Notes: generated from the letters alone by a model not told the origin. A stretch of 64,000 bases of DNA from Nocardioides sp. NBC_00368 (GCF_036090055.1 NZ_CP107970.1:3412501-3476500); one strand, 5' to 3'; shown: positions 7,813 through 16,398, numbered from the stretch's first letter. Translations and numbers: made by a program.

Positions 7813-8242
7813 AGAAGATCGTGTCCAACGGCGCGGTCAGCGGGTCCTTGGCACGAACGACGGGGCCACGCTCGTCCTCGACGGGATAGCCCTCGCGCGC
7901 CCAGTACTCGAAGCCGCCGATCATCTCCTTGACCTGGTAGCCCAGCTTCGCGAACTCCAGGGCCGCCCGGGTCGCGCCGTTGCAGCCCGGCCCCCAGCAG
8001 TACGTCACGACAGGCATGTCCAGCGGGATCTCGTCGGCGGCCCGGCCGGCGATCTCGGCCGTGGGCATGTGGATCGCGCCCACGATGCGGCCCTGCGCCC
8101 AGGCGGCCTCTCCACGTGAGTCGACCAGCACGAAGCGGGCGCGTTCGGCCTGGTCGGCGTGGACGTCTGAGGCGTCGGTCTCGAAGGCGAGCTTGCTCGC
8201 GAAGTGGGAGACAGCCTCGGCGGAGGCGGCGGGAGAGTTCAT
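7802..8242 (-). CDS. Rhodanese-like domain protein
   Basis: 146 residues, a single rhodanese domain. VLVDSRGEAAWAQGRI (near 38-53) is the CH2A-type motif, and the active-site loop is YCWGPGCNGA with the likely persulfide Cys at residue 82 and a second Cys at 87. It ends in CAC, a third exposed cysteine. It is divergent from the Lrp-type regulator at 8336 with 93 bp between, which suggests regulation by it. Role in sulfur transfer or cyanide detoxification is inferred from the family. Confidence 0.85.
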   Translation of the reverse strand: MNSPAASAEAVSHFASKLAFETDASDVHADQAERARFVLVDSRGEAAWAQGRIVGAIHMPTAEIAGRAADEIPLDMPVVTYCWGPGCNGATRAALEFAKLGYQVKEMIGGFEYWAREGYPVEDERGPVVRAKDPLTAPLDTIFCAC

Positions 8243-8335
8243 GTCCCGAATCGTATGGACGTCGGAACGCGATCTGAAGGTCCGTTCCCCGGCATCTCTG
8301 CCGGATCGCCTTCGATTTCGTGGCATTCTCGCCCC

Positions 8336-8797
8336 GTGCCCGCGAATCTCCCTTTCGAGCCTGACAAGGTCGATACGGCCATCCTGAAATCGCTGCAGGC
8401 CAACGGGCGACAGAGCATCGCCGAGCTGGCACGGCACATCAACATGAGCCACAGCGCGGCAGCCGAACGGGTCCGTCGCCTCGAGGAGTCCGGCGTCATC
8501 TCCGGCTACGGCGCGCAGGTCGATCCGGAACGACTCGGCTTCACGATCCTGGCCTACCTGCGCCTGCGCTACCCGAGCAGCGTCTACGACCCGCTCCACA
8601 AGCTGCTCGCCGACCTGCCCGAGGTCATCGAGGCGCACCACGTCACCGGCGACGACTGCTTCGTCATGAAGGTCGTCGCCACCGACATGAAGCACCTCGA
8701 GCAGATCAGCGGCCGGGTCGGCTCGCTCGGCAGCGTCACGACCAGCGTCGTCTACTCGTCCCCGTTGCCGCCGCGGCCGCTGCTTCCACCCGGCTGA
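8336..8797 (+). CDS. Lrp/AsnC family transcriptional regulator
   Basis: 153 residues. N-terminal HTH (DTAILKSLQANGRQ, IAELARHINMSHSAAAER) and C-terminal RAM/ligand domain (VIEAHHVTGDDCFVMKVVA), the classic Lrp layout. The GTG start is chosen because CATTCT lies six nucleotides upstream as a plausible -10 of a leaderless transcript, and the family begins just before the HTH. Divergent from the rhodanese/GNAT pair. The 3' end overlaps the opposing XRE gene by 46 bp. Confidence 0.88.
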   Translation: MPANLPFEPDKVDTAILKSLQANGRQSIAELARHINMSHSAAAERVRRLEESGVISGYGAQVDPERLGFTILAYLRLRYPSSVYDPLHKLLADLPEVIEAHHVTGDDCFVMKVVATDMKHLEQISGRVGSLGSVTTSVVYSSPLPPRPLLPPG

Positions 8798-9630
8798 TCG
8801 GTCGAGGGCATCGCGGCCAGCGTGGCCAGCGCGGCAGCCGAGGGCGAGCCGGGCTCAGCCCGGTAGAGCACGATCCGCTGGCTGGTCTCGGGCAGCACCA
8901 TCGCCTCGTACGCCAGGTCCATCCGCCCCGCCACCGGATGCCGCAACCGCTTGATCCCGTAGCCGCAGTCCATCACCGGATGCTCGGCCCACAGCTCGGC
9001 GAACAGGTCGCTGCGCTGGACGAGCTCGCCGACCAGGCAGCTGAGGATGTGGTCCTCGGGGTGGAGACCCGAGGAGTAGCGCAGGAAGCCGACCATCTGC
9101 AGCCCGGTGCCCTCGGGGTCGACGAAGAGCTCCGGCCCGTCCGGCTCGAGGAAGAACCGACGGATCAGGTTGGGGCGGTGGGGGCGGCCGGCGTACGGGG
9201 CGTCGAAGTCCAGCCCGTGTCCGTAGAGGCGGTGTCCGAGGTCGTTCCAGGTGAGCACGTAGTTGGCGTGGTCGACGATGAGCGCCGGACCGGGATAGTC
9301 CATCAGCATCGCCACCGCGGCCGGGCGCGGTTCCACGTCGCGGCTGCCCGACACCGTTCCGACGGGACGCGCCAGCCGCCGCAGGTGGTCGTGCTCCTCG
9401 GCGCTCAGCCGCAGCGCCCGGGCGAGCGAGTCGATCACCGCGTCGGAGGCGTTGTGGTGGTCGGCCTGCTCGAGCCGGGTGTAGTAGGTCGGCGAGACGC
9501 CGGCCAGCATCGCCAGCTCCTCGCGCCGCAGGCCAGGGACCCGTCGGGCGCCGTAGGACACCAGTCCGGCGTCCTCGGGACTGATCGCCGCCCGGCGGCT
9601 GCGCAGGAACTCTCCGAGCTCGGTCGTCAT
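8752..9630 (-). CDS. XRE-type HTH regulator with MmyB-like ligand-binding domain
   Basis: 292 residues. It opens LGEFLRSRRA; the HTH is PGLRREELAMLAGVSPTYYT, the signature of the MmyB-like family, and the C-terminal domain (PALIVDHANYVLTWND, RFFLEPDGPELFVD) is the PAS-like MLTR ligand pocket. An ATG three codons upstream (9639) is possible. Divergent from the DHA2 efflux pump, it is likely that pump's repressor, with the shared 118-bp control region carrying an inverted repeat. Confidence 0.9.
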   Translation of the reverse strand: MTTELGEFLRSRRAAISPEDAGLVSYGARRVPGLRREELAMLAGVSPTYYTRLEQADHHNASDAVIDSLARALRLSAEEHDHLRRLARPVGTVSGSRDVEPRPAAVAMLMDYPGPALIVDHANYVLTWNDLGHRLYGHGLDFDAPYAGRPHRPNLIRRFFLEPDGPELFVDPEGTGLQMVGFLRYSSGLHPEDHILSCLVGELVQRSDLFAELWAEHPVMDCGYGIKRLRHPVAGRMDLAYEAMVLPETSQRIVLYRAEPGSPSAAALATLAAMPSTDQPGGSSGRGGNGDE

Positions 9631-9669
9631 GGTTCCCATAGTGCCGTCACACGGCGATTTCTTCCTGAC

Positions 9670-9708
9670 CCTGTCAGTGCCAGGCACGCGGGTGGGTGGC
9701 AGGACAGG
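9670..9708. promoter_or_regulatory. Inverted repeat between XRE regulator and efflux pump
   Basis: CCTGTC at 9670-9675 pairs with GACAGG at 9703-9708, and TGCCA/TGGCA half-sites lie just inside. Placed between the divergent starts, it could be the regulator's operator; no footprint-level support. Confidence 0.35.
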
Positions 9709-9748
9709 TGTCTGGCTGGCGTACGTCATCCGACGGAGCGTTGGGGTC

Positions 9749-11164
9749 ATGACCACGACTACCCAGGCCGAGCCCGTACGCGAGGCCGGCATGACCCGCG
9801 GACAGCTGCTGGTGCTCCTGCTGCTGCTCGCCTCCCAGTTCACCCTCACCGTCGACTTCTCGATCCTCAACGTGGCGCTGCCGACCGTCGGGGTGAGCCT
9901 CGGGTTCGCCGAGGCCCACGTGCAGTGGATCGCGACCGCGTTCGCCCTGTGCGCGGCCGGGTTCACGCTGCTCTTCGGCCGGATCGGCGACTACGTCGGC
10001 CGCCGGCGGGTCTTCCTGGTCGGCATGGTCGCGCTGGGCGCCGCCTCGCTGCTCGGCGGGGTCGCCACCTCTCCCGAGGTGCTGCTGACCGCCCGGGTCG
10101 CCCAGGGCCTGGCCACCGCCGCGGTCACCCCGGCGGCGCTCTCACTGCTCACCGTCTCCTTCCCCGAGGGTCCGTTGCGGCAGCGTGCCCTGGGTCTGAA
10201 CAGCGTGGTGATGTCGACCGGCTTCACCGCCGGGGCGGTGCTCGGTGGCGTACTCACCGATCTGCTGTCGTGGCGCTGGGCGTTCCTGGTCAACGTACCG
10301 ATCGCGCTGCTGGTGGTCGCCGTCGCACCGTTCGTGCTGCGCGACTCCGCGGACCGGGAGCGGTCGCGGCTCGACCTGCCGGGCGCCGTGCTGGTGACCA
10401 GCGGTCTGCTGGCGCTCGTCTACGGCGCGACCCGACTGGGTGAGGCCGGCATCGCCGACGTGTGGGGGCTGACGGCGATCGGGGTCGCGATGGTCCTGCT
10501 GGTCGCCTTCTGGCGCGCCGAGTCCACGCACCCGCATCCGCTGGTGCCGCTGCAGATCCTCACCCGGCGCACGATCGGCTTCGGCAACATCGCCGGCTTC
10601 GCGACCTTCGCCTTCGAGTCGTCGCTGGTCTTCGTGCTGACGATGTACCTCCAGCACGTCCTCCGTCTCGATGCTCTGCAGACCGGCCTGATGCTCGTCG
10701 CGATGGGGCTCGGCGCCATCATCGGCGGGTCCGTCGCGCCGCGGTTGATCGACGCCTTCGGAATACGCAACGCCGTGGCCGGCGGGCTCGCCGTCCAGGC
10801 GGTCACCACCGGCGTGCTGGTCCTCGTCGGGCCCTCGGTCGGCTGGCTCTGGTTCCTCGGGCTGATGAACTTCGTCGGCGCGATCGGGCACGTCACCGCG
10901 ATCGTCGGCTTCATGGTCGCCGCCACCTCCGGGCTCCCCGACCACGAGCAGGGGCTGGCCACCGGGCTGGCGATGATGACCCAGCAGGTCGCGATCGCGC
11001 TAGGCATCCCGATCATGTCGACCGTCGCCACCGCCGCGGGCGGCGTCGCCTCTCTCGATGCTCTGCACGTGGCGATCGCGGTCAACGCGGTCCTTGTCCT
11101 CCTCGCCGCGGTGCTGGTGGCCGTCGGCCTGCCCCTCCGGCGCCCGGCACCCGAGCCCGCCTGA
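9749..11164 (+). CDS. MFS transporter, DHA2 (14-TMS) drug efflux family
   Basis: 471 residues. Motif A GRIGDYVGRRRVF follows TM2, TM1 carries FTLTVDFSILNVALP (the DHA2 motif D1), and motif C-like GFTAGAVLGGVL lies in TM5. Length and hydrophobic segments fit a 14-helix proton-coupled exporter. The divergent MmyB-like regulator suggests induction by the exported compound. The stop is nine bases from the opposing DUF1684 stop, with a six-bp hairpin CTGAGC/GCTCAG spanning both stops. Confidence 0.9.
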   Translation: MTTTTQAEPVREAGMTRGQLLVLLLLLASQFTLTVDFSILNVALPTVGVSLGFAEAHVQWIATAFALCAAGFTLLFGRIGDYVGRRRVFLVGMVALGAASLLGGVATSPEVLLTARVAQGLATAAVTPAALSLLTVSFPEGPLRQRALGLNSVVMSTGFTAGAVLGGVLTDLLSWRWAFLVNVPIALLVVAVAPFVLRDSADRERSRLDLPGAVLVTSGLLALVYGATRLGEAGIADVWGLTAIGVAMVLLVAFWRAESTHPHPLVPLQILTRRTIGFGNIAGFATFAFESSLVFVLTMYLQHVLRLDALQTGLMLVAMGLGAIIGGSVAPRLIDAFGIRNAVAGGLAVQAVTTGVLVLVGPSVGWLWFLGLMNFVGAIGHVTAIVGFMVAATSGLPDHEQGLATGLAMMTQQVAIALGIPIMSTVATAAGGVASLDALHVAIAVNAVLVLLAAVLVAVGLPLRRPAPEPA

Positions 11165-11173
11165 GCCCCGCGC

Positions 11174-11971
11174 TCAGAACGGAATCTTCTCCCCCGCTTC
11201 GACCGCGACCGGCAGCCGGTTGCCGGCCGGTGGAAGCGGGCAGGTGGCGTGGTCGGTGTAGGCGCACGGCAGGTTGGTGGCGCGGTTGAAGTCGACCAGC
11301 ACGTTGCCGGCGCCGTCCGGTGCCTCCACCGAGAGGCTCCGGTTGGCTGCGTACGTCGTCCTGCCGGAGGTCTCGTCGACGAAGAGCACGTGCAAAGATC
11401 CCGGTGCGGATCCAGGGAAGGCGGTGAGGCTGTGCGTGGCGTCGCCCACCGTGAACTCGATCTCGCCCACCGCCTCATAGACGTGCTCGAGGCCGTCGAC
11501 GACCGAGCCGACCGTCGTCGGCACCGGCGACTCATAGGCGACGAAACGCCCCGGCACGGCCCAGCTCGGGTCGGGCGCGTAGGCCTCGGTGCCGCGGTAG
11601 CCGGTCAGGACCGGGTTGTCGGGATGGCGCGGGCGGAGGATGTCGCTGTCGCCACGCCTGGCGATCTCGACGACGGCGTCGCCGAACGCGGCGGTGATGC
11701 CGCCACGCTCGTCGATGACACCGAAGGAGTGCCGCCCGGTGATCTCGGCGCCGTTCACGACCAGCGACTCACCCGGCGCGAGCGAGACCACGACGCCGTC
11801 CGGGCCGCTCGACCAGGCACCCGGTACGTCGTCGTACGTCTCGGGCTCCTCGTCGAGCCAGCGCATCGAGGTGATCGCGAGGAAGCCGTGGGCCGAGGCC
11901 CGCCGCTTCTCGTGCGCCTCGTGCCACGCCGCCCATTCCTCGGCGAAGGTCTCGATGTCGACGACGGTCAT
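11174..11971 (-). CDS. DUF1684 domain-containing protein (copy 1)
   Basis: 265 residues. Conserved DUF1684 landmarks: GFLAITSMRWL near the N-terminus, the C-terminal DFNRATNLPCAYTDHATCPLPP block, and FVDETSG before it. The family's function is not established. GGAGG six nucleotides before ATG sets the start. A second member lies at 14725-15510, and the two share the C-terminal block almost word for word, so they are paralogues separated by guaB and an ACT-GNAT gene. No signal peptide. Confidence 0.85.
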   Translation of the reverse strand: MTVVDIETFAEEWAAWHEAHEKRRASAHGFLAITSMRWLDEEPETYDDVPGAWSSGPDGVVVSLAPGESLVVNGAEITGRHSFGVIDERGGITAAFGDAVVEIARRGDSDILRPRHPDNPVLTGYRGTEAYAPDPSWAVPGRFVAYESPVPTTVGSVVDGLEHVYEAVGEIEFTVGDATHSLTAFPGSAPGSLHVLFVDETSGRTTYAANRSLSVEAPDGAGNVLVDFNRATNLPCAYTDHATCPLPPAGNRLPVAVEAGEKIPF

Positions 11972-12090
11972 TGGTCCTCCCGAAAGGTTCAGATGCAAGC
12001 CCCAGATCCAGCTCTGGGATTGAACTCTGTCCGGTCCGGCTTTGTGCCCGAATTGCCCACATCGTGACCATCTCGTCGTACGAAAGGGTC

Positions 12091-12118
12091 GAGCCTCGGA
12101 TCCGTGGATCCGGGGCTC
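12091..12118 (-). terminator. Terminator hairpin of guaB
   Basis: GAGCCtCGGATCC / GGATCCGgGGCTC, 13-bp stem with one mismatch and a 2-nt loop, 14 nt past the guaB stop. On the minus strand a CCCTTTCG run follows. Confidence 0.65.
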
Positions 12119-12131
12119 GCGTTGATGCAGG

Positions 12132-13631
12132 TCAGACGTGGTAGTTCGGCGCCTCGGCGGTGACCTGGACGTCGTGGGGGTGCGACTCCTTGAGCGAGGC
12201 GGAGGTGATCCGCATGAAGCGGCCCTTCTCCTGCAGCTCGGGGATGGTGCGCGCGCCGACGTAGAACATCGTCTGGTGCAGGCCGCCGGTGAGCTGGTGG
12301 GCGACCGTCGCCAACGCGCCCTTGTAGGCGACCTGGCCCTCGACGCCCTCGGGGACGATCATGTCGTCGTCGGTGACCTCGGCCTGGAAGTAGCGGTCCT
12401 TGGAGAAGGACTTCTTTCCGCGCGACGACATGGCGCCCATGGAGCCCATGCCGCGGTAGGCCTTGAACTGCTTGCCGTTGATCAGGACCGTGTCACCGGG
12501 GGTCTCCTCGGTGCCGGCGAGCATCGAGCCGAGCATCACCGTGTCGGCGCCGGCGACGATGGCCTTGCCGATCTCACCGGAGTAGCGCAAGCCGCCGTCG
12601 GCGATCACCGGGACGTCGGCCGGCTTGCAGGCCAGGCTCGCCTCGTAGACCGCGGAGATCTGCGGCACGCCGACACCGGTGACGACGCGGGTGGTGCAGA
12701 TAGAGCCCGGGCCGACACCGACCTTGACCGCGTCGGCGCCCGCGTCGACGAATGACTGGGCGCCCTCGCGCGTGGCGACGTTGCCGCCGATGACCTGGAC
12801 GTGCTTGGTCGCCGGGTCGGTCTTGAGGCGGCGAACCATGTCGATCAGCATGCGTACGTTGCCGTGGGCCGTGTCCGCGACGAGCACGTCGACACCGGCC
12901 TCGATGAGCGTGGTGGCCCGCTCCCAGGCGTCGCCGAAGTAGCCGATCGCGGCGCCGACGAGCAGACGGCCCTGCGCGTCCTTGGAGGCGTCGGGGAACT
13001 GCTCGGACTTCACGAAGTCCTTGACGGTGATCAGGCCGGTGATGCGACCGTCCGTGTCGACCAGCGGGAGGCGCTCCAGCTTGTGCTGGCGCAGCAGCTT
13101 GGTGGCCTCTTCGCGGGAGATCTCGGCGGGCCCGGTGATCAGGTCCTTCGAGGTCATCACCTCGTTGACCTTCGTGGTCGCCCACTCCGCGACCGGGGTG
13201 AACCGGAGGTCGCGGTTGGTGATGATGCCGATCAGCTTCTGGTCGACGTCGACCACGGGGAACCCGGAGATCCGGTATTCGCCGGCCAGCTTGTCGAGCT
13301 GCTCGAGCGTCGCGTCGGGGCCGATGGTGACCGGGTTGGAGATGATCCCGGTCTGGGTGCGCTTGACCAGGTCGACCTGGTAGGCCTGATCCTCGATGCT
13401 CAGGTTGCGGTGGAGCACGCCGATGCCGCCCTGACGGGCCATCGCGATCGCCATCCGCGACTCGGTCACGGTGTCCATCGCCGCGGAGATCAGCGGGACC
13501 CGCAGGTCGATCTCGCGGGTCAGCCGGGAGGTCGTATCGATGTCAGACGGCGCCAGATCCGAGTATCCAGGCATCAGGAGTACGTCGTCGTAGGTGAGGC
13601 CGAGCGTCGCGAACTTCTCCGGGATCTCCAT
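12132..13631 (-). CDS. guaB: IMP dehydrogenase
   Basis: 499 residues, full length. Catalyses NAD-dependent oxidation of IMP to XMP, the committed step to GMP. Barrel start TYDDVLLMPGYSD, a CBS pair at about 95-205, catalytic loop GPGSICTTR with Cys312, and the flap region GMGSMGAMSSRGK. Probably leaderless: TAACAT is the -10, six nucleotides before ATG, and no Shine-Dalgarno is visible. Paired in this window with guaB3, as is common in actinobacteria. A hairpin terminator follows. Confidence 0.97.
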   Translation of the reverse strand: MEIPEKFATLGLTYDDVLLMPGYSDLAPSDIDTTSRLTREIDLRVPLISAAMDTVTESRMAIAMARQGGIGVLHRNLSIEDQAYQVDLVKRTQTGIISNPVTIGPDATLEQLDKLAGEYRISGFPVVDVDQKLIGIITNRDLRFTPVAEWATTKVNEVMTSKDLITGPAEISREEATKLLRQHKLERLPLVDTDGRITGLITVKDFVKSEQFPDASKDAQGRLLVGAAIGYFGDAWERATTLIEAGVDVLVADTAHGNVRMLIDMVRRLKTDPATKHVQVIGGNVATREGAQSFVDAGADAVKVGVGPGSICTTRVVTGVGVPQISAVYEASLACKPADVPVIADGGLRYSGEIGKAIVAGADTVMLGSMLAGTEETPGDTVLINGKQFKAYRGMGSMGAMSSRGKKSFSKDRYFQAEVTDDDMIVPEGVEGQVAYKGALATVAHQLTGGLHQTMFYVGARTIPELQEKGRFMRITSASLKESHPHDVQVTAEAPNYHV

Positions 13632-13637
13632 GGAGAA

Positions 13638-13643
13638 ATGTTA
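13638..13643 (-). promoter_or_regulatory. guaB -10 box (leaderless start)
   Basis: TAACAT on the minus strand, six nucleotides before the guaB ATG; matches TANNNT with the start codon at the expected +1. No clear -35. Confidence 0.5.
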
Positions 13644-13689
13644 CGGCCGGGCCCTGGAGATCGCCGAAACGGCGAGACTTCTCAGGTGT

Positions 13690-13752
13690 TTCCTGCACTT
13701 CTCGGGTGTTGCATTGCCTGAGAAGTGCAGGAATACCCGGTTAACCGGGTAT
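13690..13752. terminator. Hairpin plus palindrome downstream of ACT-GNAT gene
   Basis: First element: 14-bp perfect stem, TTCCTGCACTTCTC (13690-13703) with GAGAAGTGCAGGAA (13720-13733). Second: a perfect 20-bp palindrome ATACCCGG-TTAA-CCGGGTAT at 13733-13752. Located 6 nt past the stop of the 13759 gene and upstream of the guaB promoter. Confidence 0.6.
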
Positions 13753-13758
13753 CCCTCC

Positions 13759-14670
13759 CTACCGGTCCAACGGCTTGAGATCCCGCACCGGCACCTTGAC
13801 GGTCAGCAGATCGCCGGCCATCCGGATCCGGCCGCGCATCCCGGCGGCGAGAACCATAGGCAGCACGGCCTGGTTGTCGGACTGGGTGGTGAGCAGGATC
13901 TCGTCGGCGCCGAGCATGTGCGCGAGCTTGGCGGTGTCGACCAGCAGCCGGGTGCCGATGCCGCGACGCTGCCAGGCCGGGTCGACGCGCAGGTTGACGA
14001 CGCGTACGTTCTCGTCGTCCTCCGCCGCCCCCAGGACCTCGCCGATGCCGACGGCGACACCGTCGATCAGGGCGCTGACGGTCTCGCCGGTGACGACGAG
14101 GTCGGGGGTGCTTCCGGTGCCCAGGCGGCGTACGGGCGGGGTGGTGCCGATCGCCGCCGACTCGCGGCTGCGGTCGAGGACGTCGTTGACCAGGTCGGCC
14201 ATCGCGGAGCCGCGGGCGTGCTCGGTCGCGGTGAAGGGGGCGGTGCGGTGGAGCTGGACGTCGACGTCGGCGACCCGCAGCTCCATGGTGTCGTGGACGA
14301 CCCCGGGCGGAGCCTCGGCCTCGGCGTCGAAGAGCTGCGCGACCACCTCGGGGAACGACATCGGCCGCTCCAGCACGTGCCGGCACGCCTGCACGTAGCG
14401 CGTCGGCTGGTCGGCCAGCGCCGCCTCGTTGGCGGCCTGGATGACGGTGTCGCCGCCACCCGCGGAGGAGATCACGTCACAGATCTCGGCCTCGCCCCAG
14501 CCCTCGGGCGTACGCAGCACGAACTCGTCGGTCACCTGCGCCAGTCCCGGGAAGATCTGCATCCCCAGGATGTTGACCCCGGCCTCACCGCAGCGCTGCG
14601 CCAGCGCCGCCAGTGCACCCGGTCGGTCCGGCAGCGTCGTACGTACTCTCCACAACATCGTCCCCGCCAT
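13759..14670 (-). CDS. ACT domain-GNAT acetyltransferase fusion
   Basis: 303 residues. An N-terminal ACT domain (LPDRPGALAALAQRCGEAGVN at 13 onward, split as LPDRPGALAAL then GEAGVNILGM) is followed by a linker and a GNAT domain (VNLRVDPAWQRRGIGTRLL). This is the layout of amino-acid-regulated protein acetyltransferases of actinobacteria, in which amino acid binding to ACT switches lysine acetylation of metabolic enzymes such as acetyl-CoA synthetase. The effector amino acid cannot be read here. ATG at 14658 is an alternative start. A hairpin terminator follows. Confidence 0.85.
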   Translation of the reverse strand: MAGTMLWRVRTTLPDRPGALAALAQRCGEAGVNILGMQIFPGLAQVTDEFVLRTPEGWGEAEICDVISSAGGGDTVIQAANEAALADQPTRYVQACRHVLERPMSFPEVVAQLFDAEAEAPPGVVHDTMELRVADVDVQLHRTAPFTATEHARGSAMADLVNDVLDRSRESAAIGTTPPVRRLGTGSTPDLVVTGETVSALIDGVAVGIGEVLGAAEDDENVRVVNLRVDPAWQRRGIGTRLLVDTAKLAHMLGADEILLTTQSDNQAVLPMVLAAGMRGRIRMAGDLLTVKVPVRDLKPLDR

Positions 14671-14724
14671 GAGCCCTAGTCTGCCTGTTTCGCTGTTTCT
14701 GGTCCGTTTCCCACGGTTAAACCT

Positions 14725-15510
14725 TCAGTCCGCGGGCGGCCGCGGCGGAGTCTGCTCGCCCGCTTCGACGAGCACGTCGATGTGGTTGCTCGCGGGCGGA
14801 AGCGGACAGGTGGCGTGGATCGTGTAGGCGCAGGGCATGTTGGCGGCACGGTTGAAGTCGAGGACGGCCTTGCCGTCGACCGGCCGCTGGACGGCGAGCT
14901 GGCGGCAGGCGGCGTAGGTCGTGACCCCGCTGGTCTCGTCGGTGAACAGCAGCCACAGCTCCTCGTCGCCGCCGTCGAAGGCGATCAGCCGCTGCGGGCG
15001 TCCGTTCACCTCGAACGCGACCTCCCCCACCGCGTCGATGATGCTCGAACGACCCTCGACCACGGAGCCGACCGAGATCGGGCGACTCGTCTCGTACGCG
15101 GTGAAGGCGGCCTTGACCTGCCATGACGGGTCCGGATCGTACGTCGGGGTGCCCGTGTAGTCGCGCAGGAACGGGCCGTCGGGCTGTCGCGGACGGAGCA
15201 CCGGGGTGCCGAAACGGTCCGCGACCTCGACCGTGCCTGCGTCGAAGGTCGCGATCACGCCGATGGGATCGACGTGGCCGAAGACGTGACGCCCGGCGAG
15301 GGTGACCCCGCCGAGCTCGAGCCACTCGCCCTCGCCGAGCTCGACGACGGCACCTTCCGGACCGTTCGACCAGACACCCGGGATCCCGGGGAAGCGCTGC
15401 TGCCTCGGCCCCAGCCAGTGCAGGCCGGTGATCGCCAGGAAACCTTCGGGACTTCTCAGCTCGGCCTCCCGCTCATCGCGCCATCGCTGCCAGGCCTGCT
15501 CGAAAGTCAC
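14725..15510 (-). CDS. DUF1684 domain-containing protein (copy 2)
   Basis: 261 residues from GTG 15510. DUF1684 landmarks as in copy 1: GFLAITGLHWL, FTDETSGVTTYAA and DFNRAANMPCAYTIHATCPLPP with only short interruptions. I place the start at GTG 15510 because TAGAGT (15518-15523) is a -10 box seven nucleotides upstream, giving a leaderless mRNA; an upstream GTG at 15519 overlaps that box. Function unknown; a paralogue of the 11174 gene. Ends in a proline-rich tail. Confidence 0.82.
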   Translation of the reverse strand: MTFEQAWQRWRDEREAELRSPEGFLAITGLHWLGPRQQRFPGIPGVWSNGPEGAVVELGEGEWLELGGVTLAGRHVFGHVDPIGVIATFDAGTVEVADRFGTPVLRPRQPDGPFLRDYTGTPTYDPDPSWQVKAAFTAYETSRPISVGSVVEGRSSIIDAVGEVAFEVNGRPQRLIAFDGGDEELWLLFTDETSGVTTYAACRQLAVQRPVDGKAVLDFNRAANMPCAYTIHATCPLPPASNHIDVLVEAGEQTPPRPPAD

Positions 15511-15517
15511 GCGCCGC

Positions 15518-15523
15518 ACTCTA
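15518..15523 (-). promoter_or_regulatory. -10 box of DUF1684 copy 2
   Basis: TAGAGT on the minus strand, seven nucleotides before GTG 15510; decides the start codon over GTG 15519. Confidence 0.4.
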
Positions 15524-15576
15524 CAAAGACATGCGTTGCCAGGTCTTGCAATGGTCGCCGACTTTTACCCTCGGCT

Positions 15577-16332
15577 TCACCGGCTGTGTGCCTGGCCCCT
15601 CCCCCGTGCGAGCCTGGCCAGGTGGATCGCACCGCGCGCCGCGGTGACCATGACGAGGTACCAGATCGCGGCCACCGTCAGCAGCGGGATGATCAGGTGG
15701 TTGCGCTCCTCAAGCGCCTGGACGACCCCGAGCAGGTCGGTGATCGAGAGCACCGAGACCAGGCTGGTCGCCTGCAGCGTCGTCACCAGGATGTCGCCCG
15801 AGGCGGTGAGCCGGTCGTCGTCCTGGAGAGCCCTCGCTGCGTACGCTCCCAGCGCCAGGGCCAGCCCCGCGATCGCCGCGTGGACGGGCGTGACCAGCCG
15901 CATCGCATCGATGTGCACCCCGGGGATCGCGAACGTGATGTCGGGAAAGACCAGCGCGATGTTGCTCCACAGCAGGAGCTGGACGAGCACCGGGATGCTG
16001 CCGAAGACCCAGACGTACGCAGCCGCGATCCCGCCCAGCAACGGGTTGCCCGACCTCTCCATCCTGATCACGACGAGTCCGATCGCCGAGGCCATCGCGA
16101 AGACCAGCGCGGTCAGCCGGATCGTGAGCCAGACACCGGCGAGGACGTCCGGATGGAGCAGATGGTGGACGACCTCGCCCGGAAGGAGGTTCTCGTTCCT
16201 CGCCAGGCTCCACAGGAACCTCATCAGGAGTAGGGCGAGAAGGGCTGCGATCACCCATTCGATCGCGCCACGCTGGATCAGCCGGGTCGCGTCTGCCCGG
16301 CCGGTCCTGTCGGCGGCAACGGTCTCGGTCAT
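15577..16332 (-). CDS. Orphan amino-acid ABC permease-like membrane protein lacking the EAA loop
   Basis: 251 residues, about five or six hydrophobic segments. The N-terminal half (VWLTIRLTALVF, AAYVWVFGSIPVLVQLLLW) and C-terminal half (QATSLVSVLSITDLL, IPLLTVAAIWYLV) match HisM/GlnP-type polar amino-acid permeases. Between them the cytoplasmic coupling loop that docks the ATPase (AEI.RAGI..., EAA, G, LPQA) is missing: only 17 residues separate the flanking helices where I expect about 50. No ATPase or binding protein lies nearby. It may be a remnant or a repurposed membrane protein. DNA was re-read across the gap; no frameshift is seen. Confidence 0.75.
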   Translation of the reverse strand: MTETVAADRTGRADATRLIQRGAIEWVIAALLALLLMRFLWSLARNENLLPGEVVHHLLHPDVLAGVWLTIRLTALVFAMASAIGLVVIRMERSGNPLLGGIAAAYVWVFGSIPVLVQLLLWSNIALVFPDITFAIPGVHIDAMRLVTPVHAAIAGLALALGAYAARALQDDDRLTASGDILVTTLQATSLVSVLSITDLLGVVQALEERNHLIIPLLTVAAIWYLVMVTAARGAIHLARLARGRGQAHSR

Positions 16333-16357
16333 CGCGGTGAACCCTGGCGTCTCCTGG

Positions 16358-16385
16358 TGACCAGCAGGTTGCGATCAGCTGGTCA
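16358..16385. promoter_or_regulatory. Inverted repeat upstream of permease-like gene
   Basis: TGACCAGC-N12-GCTGGTCA, perfect 8-bp arms, 26 bp upstream of the ATG at 16332. Operator-like position; regulator unknown. Confidence 0.4.
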
Positions 16386-16398
16386 TTCCTTGAAATCA

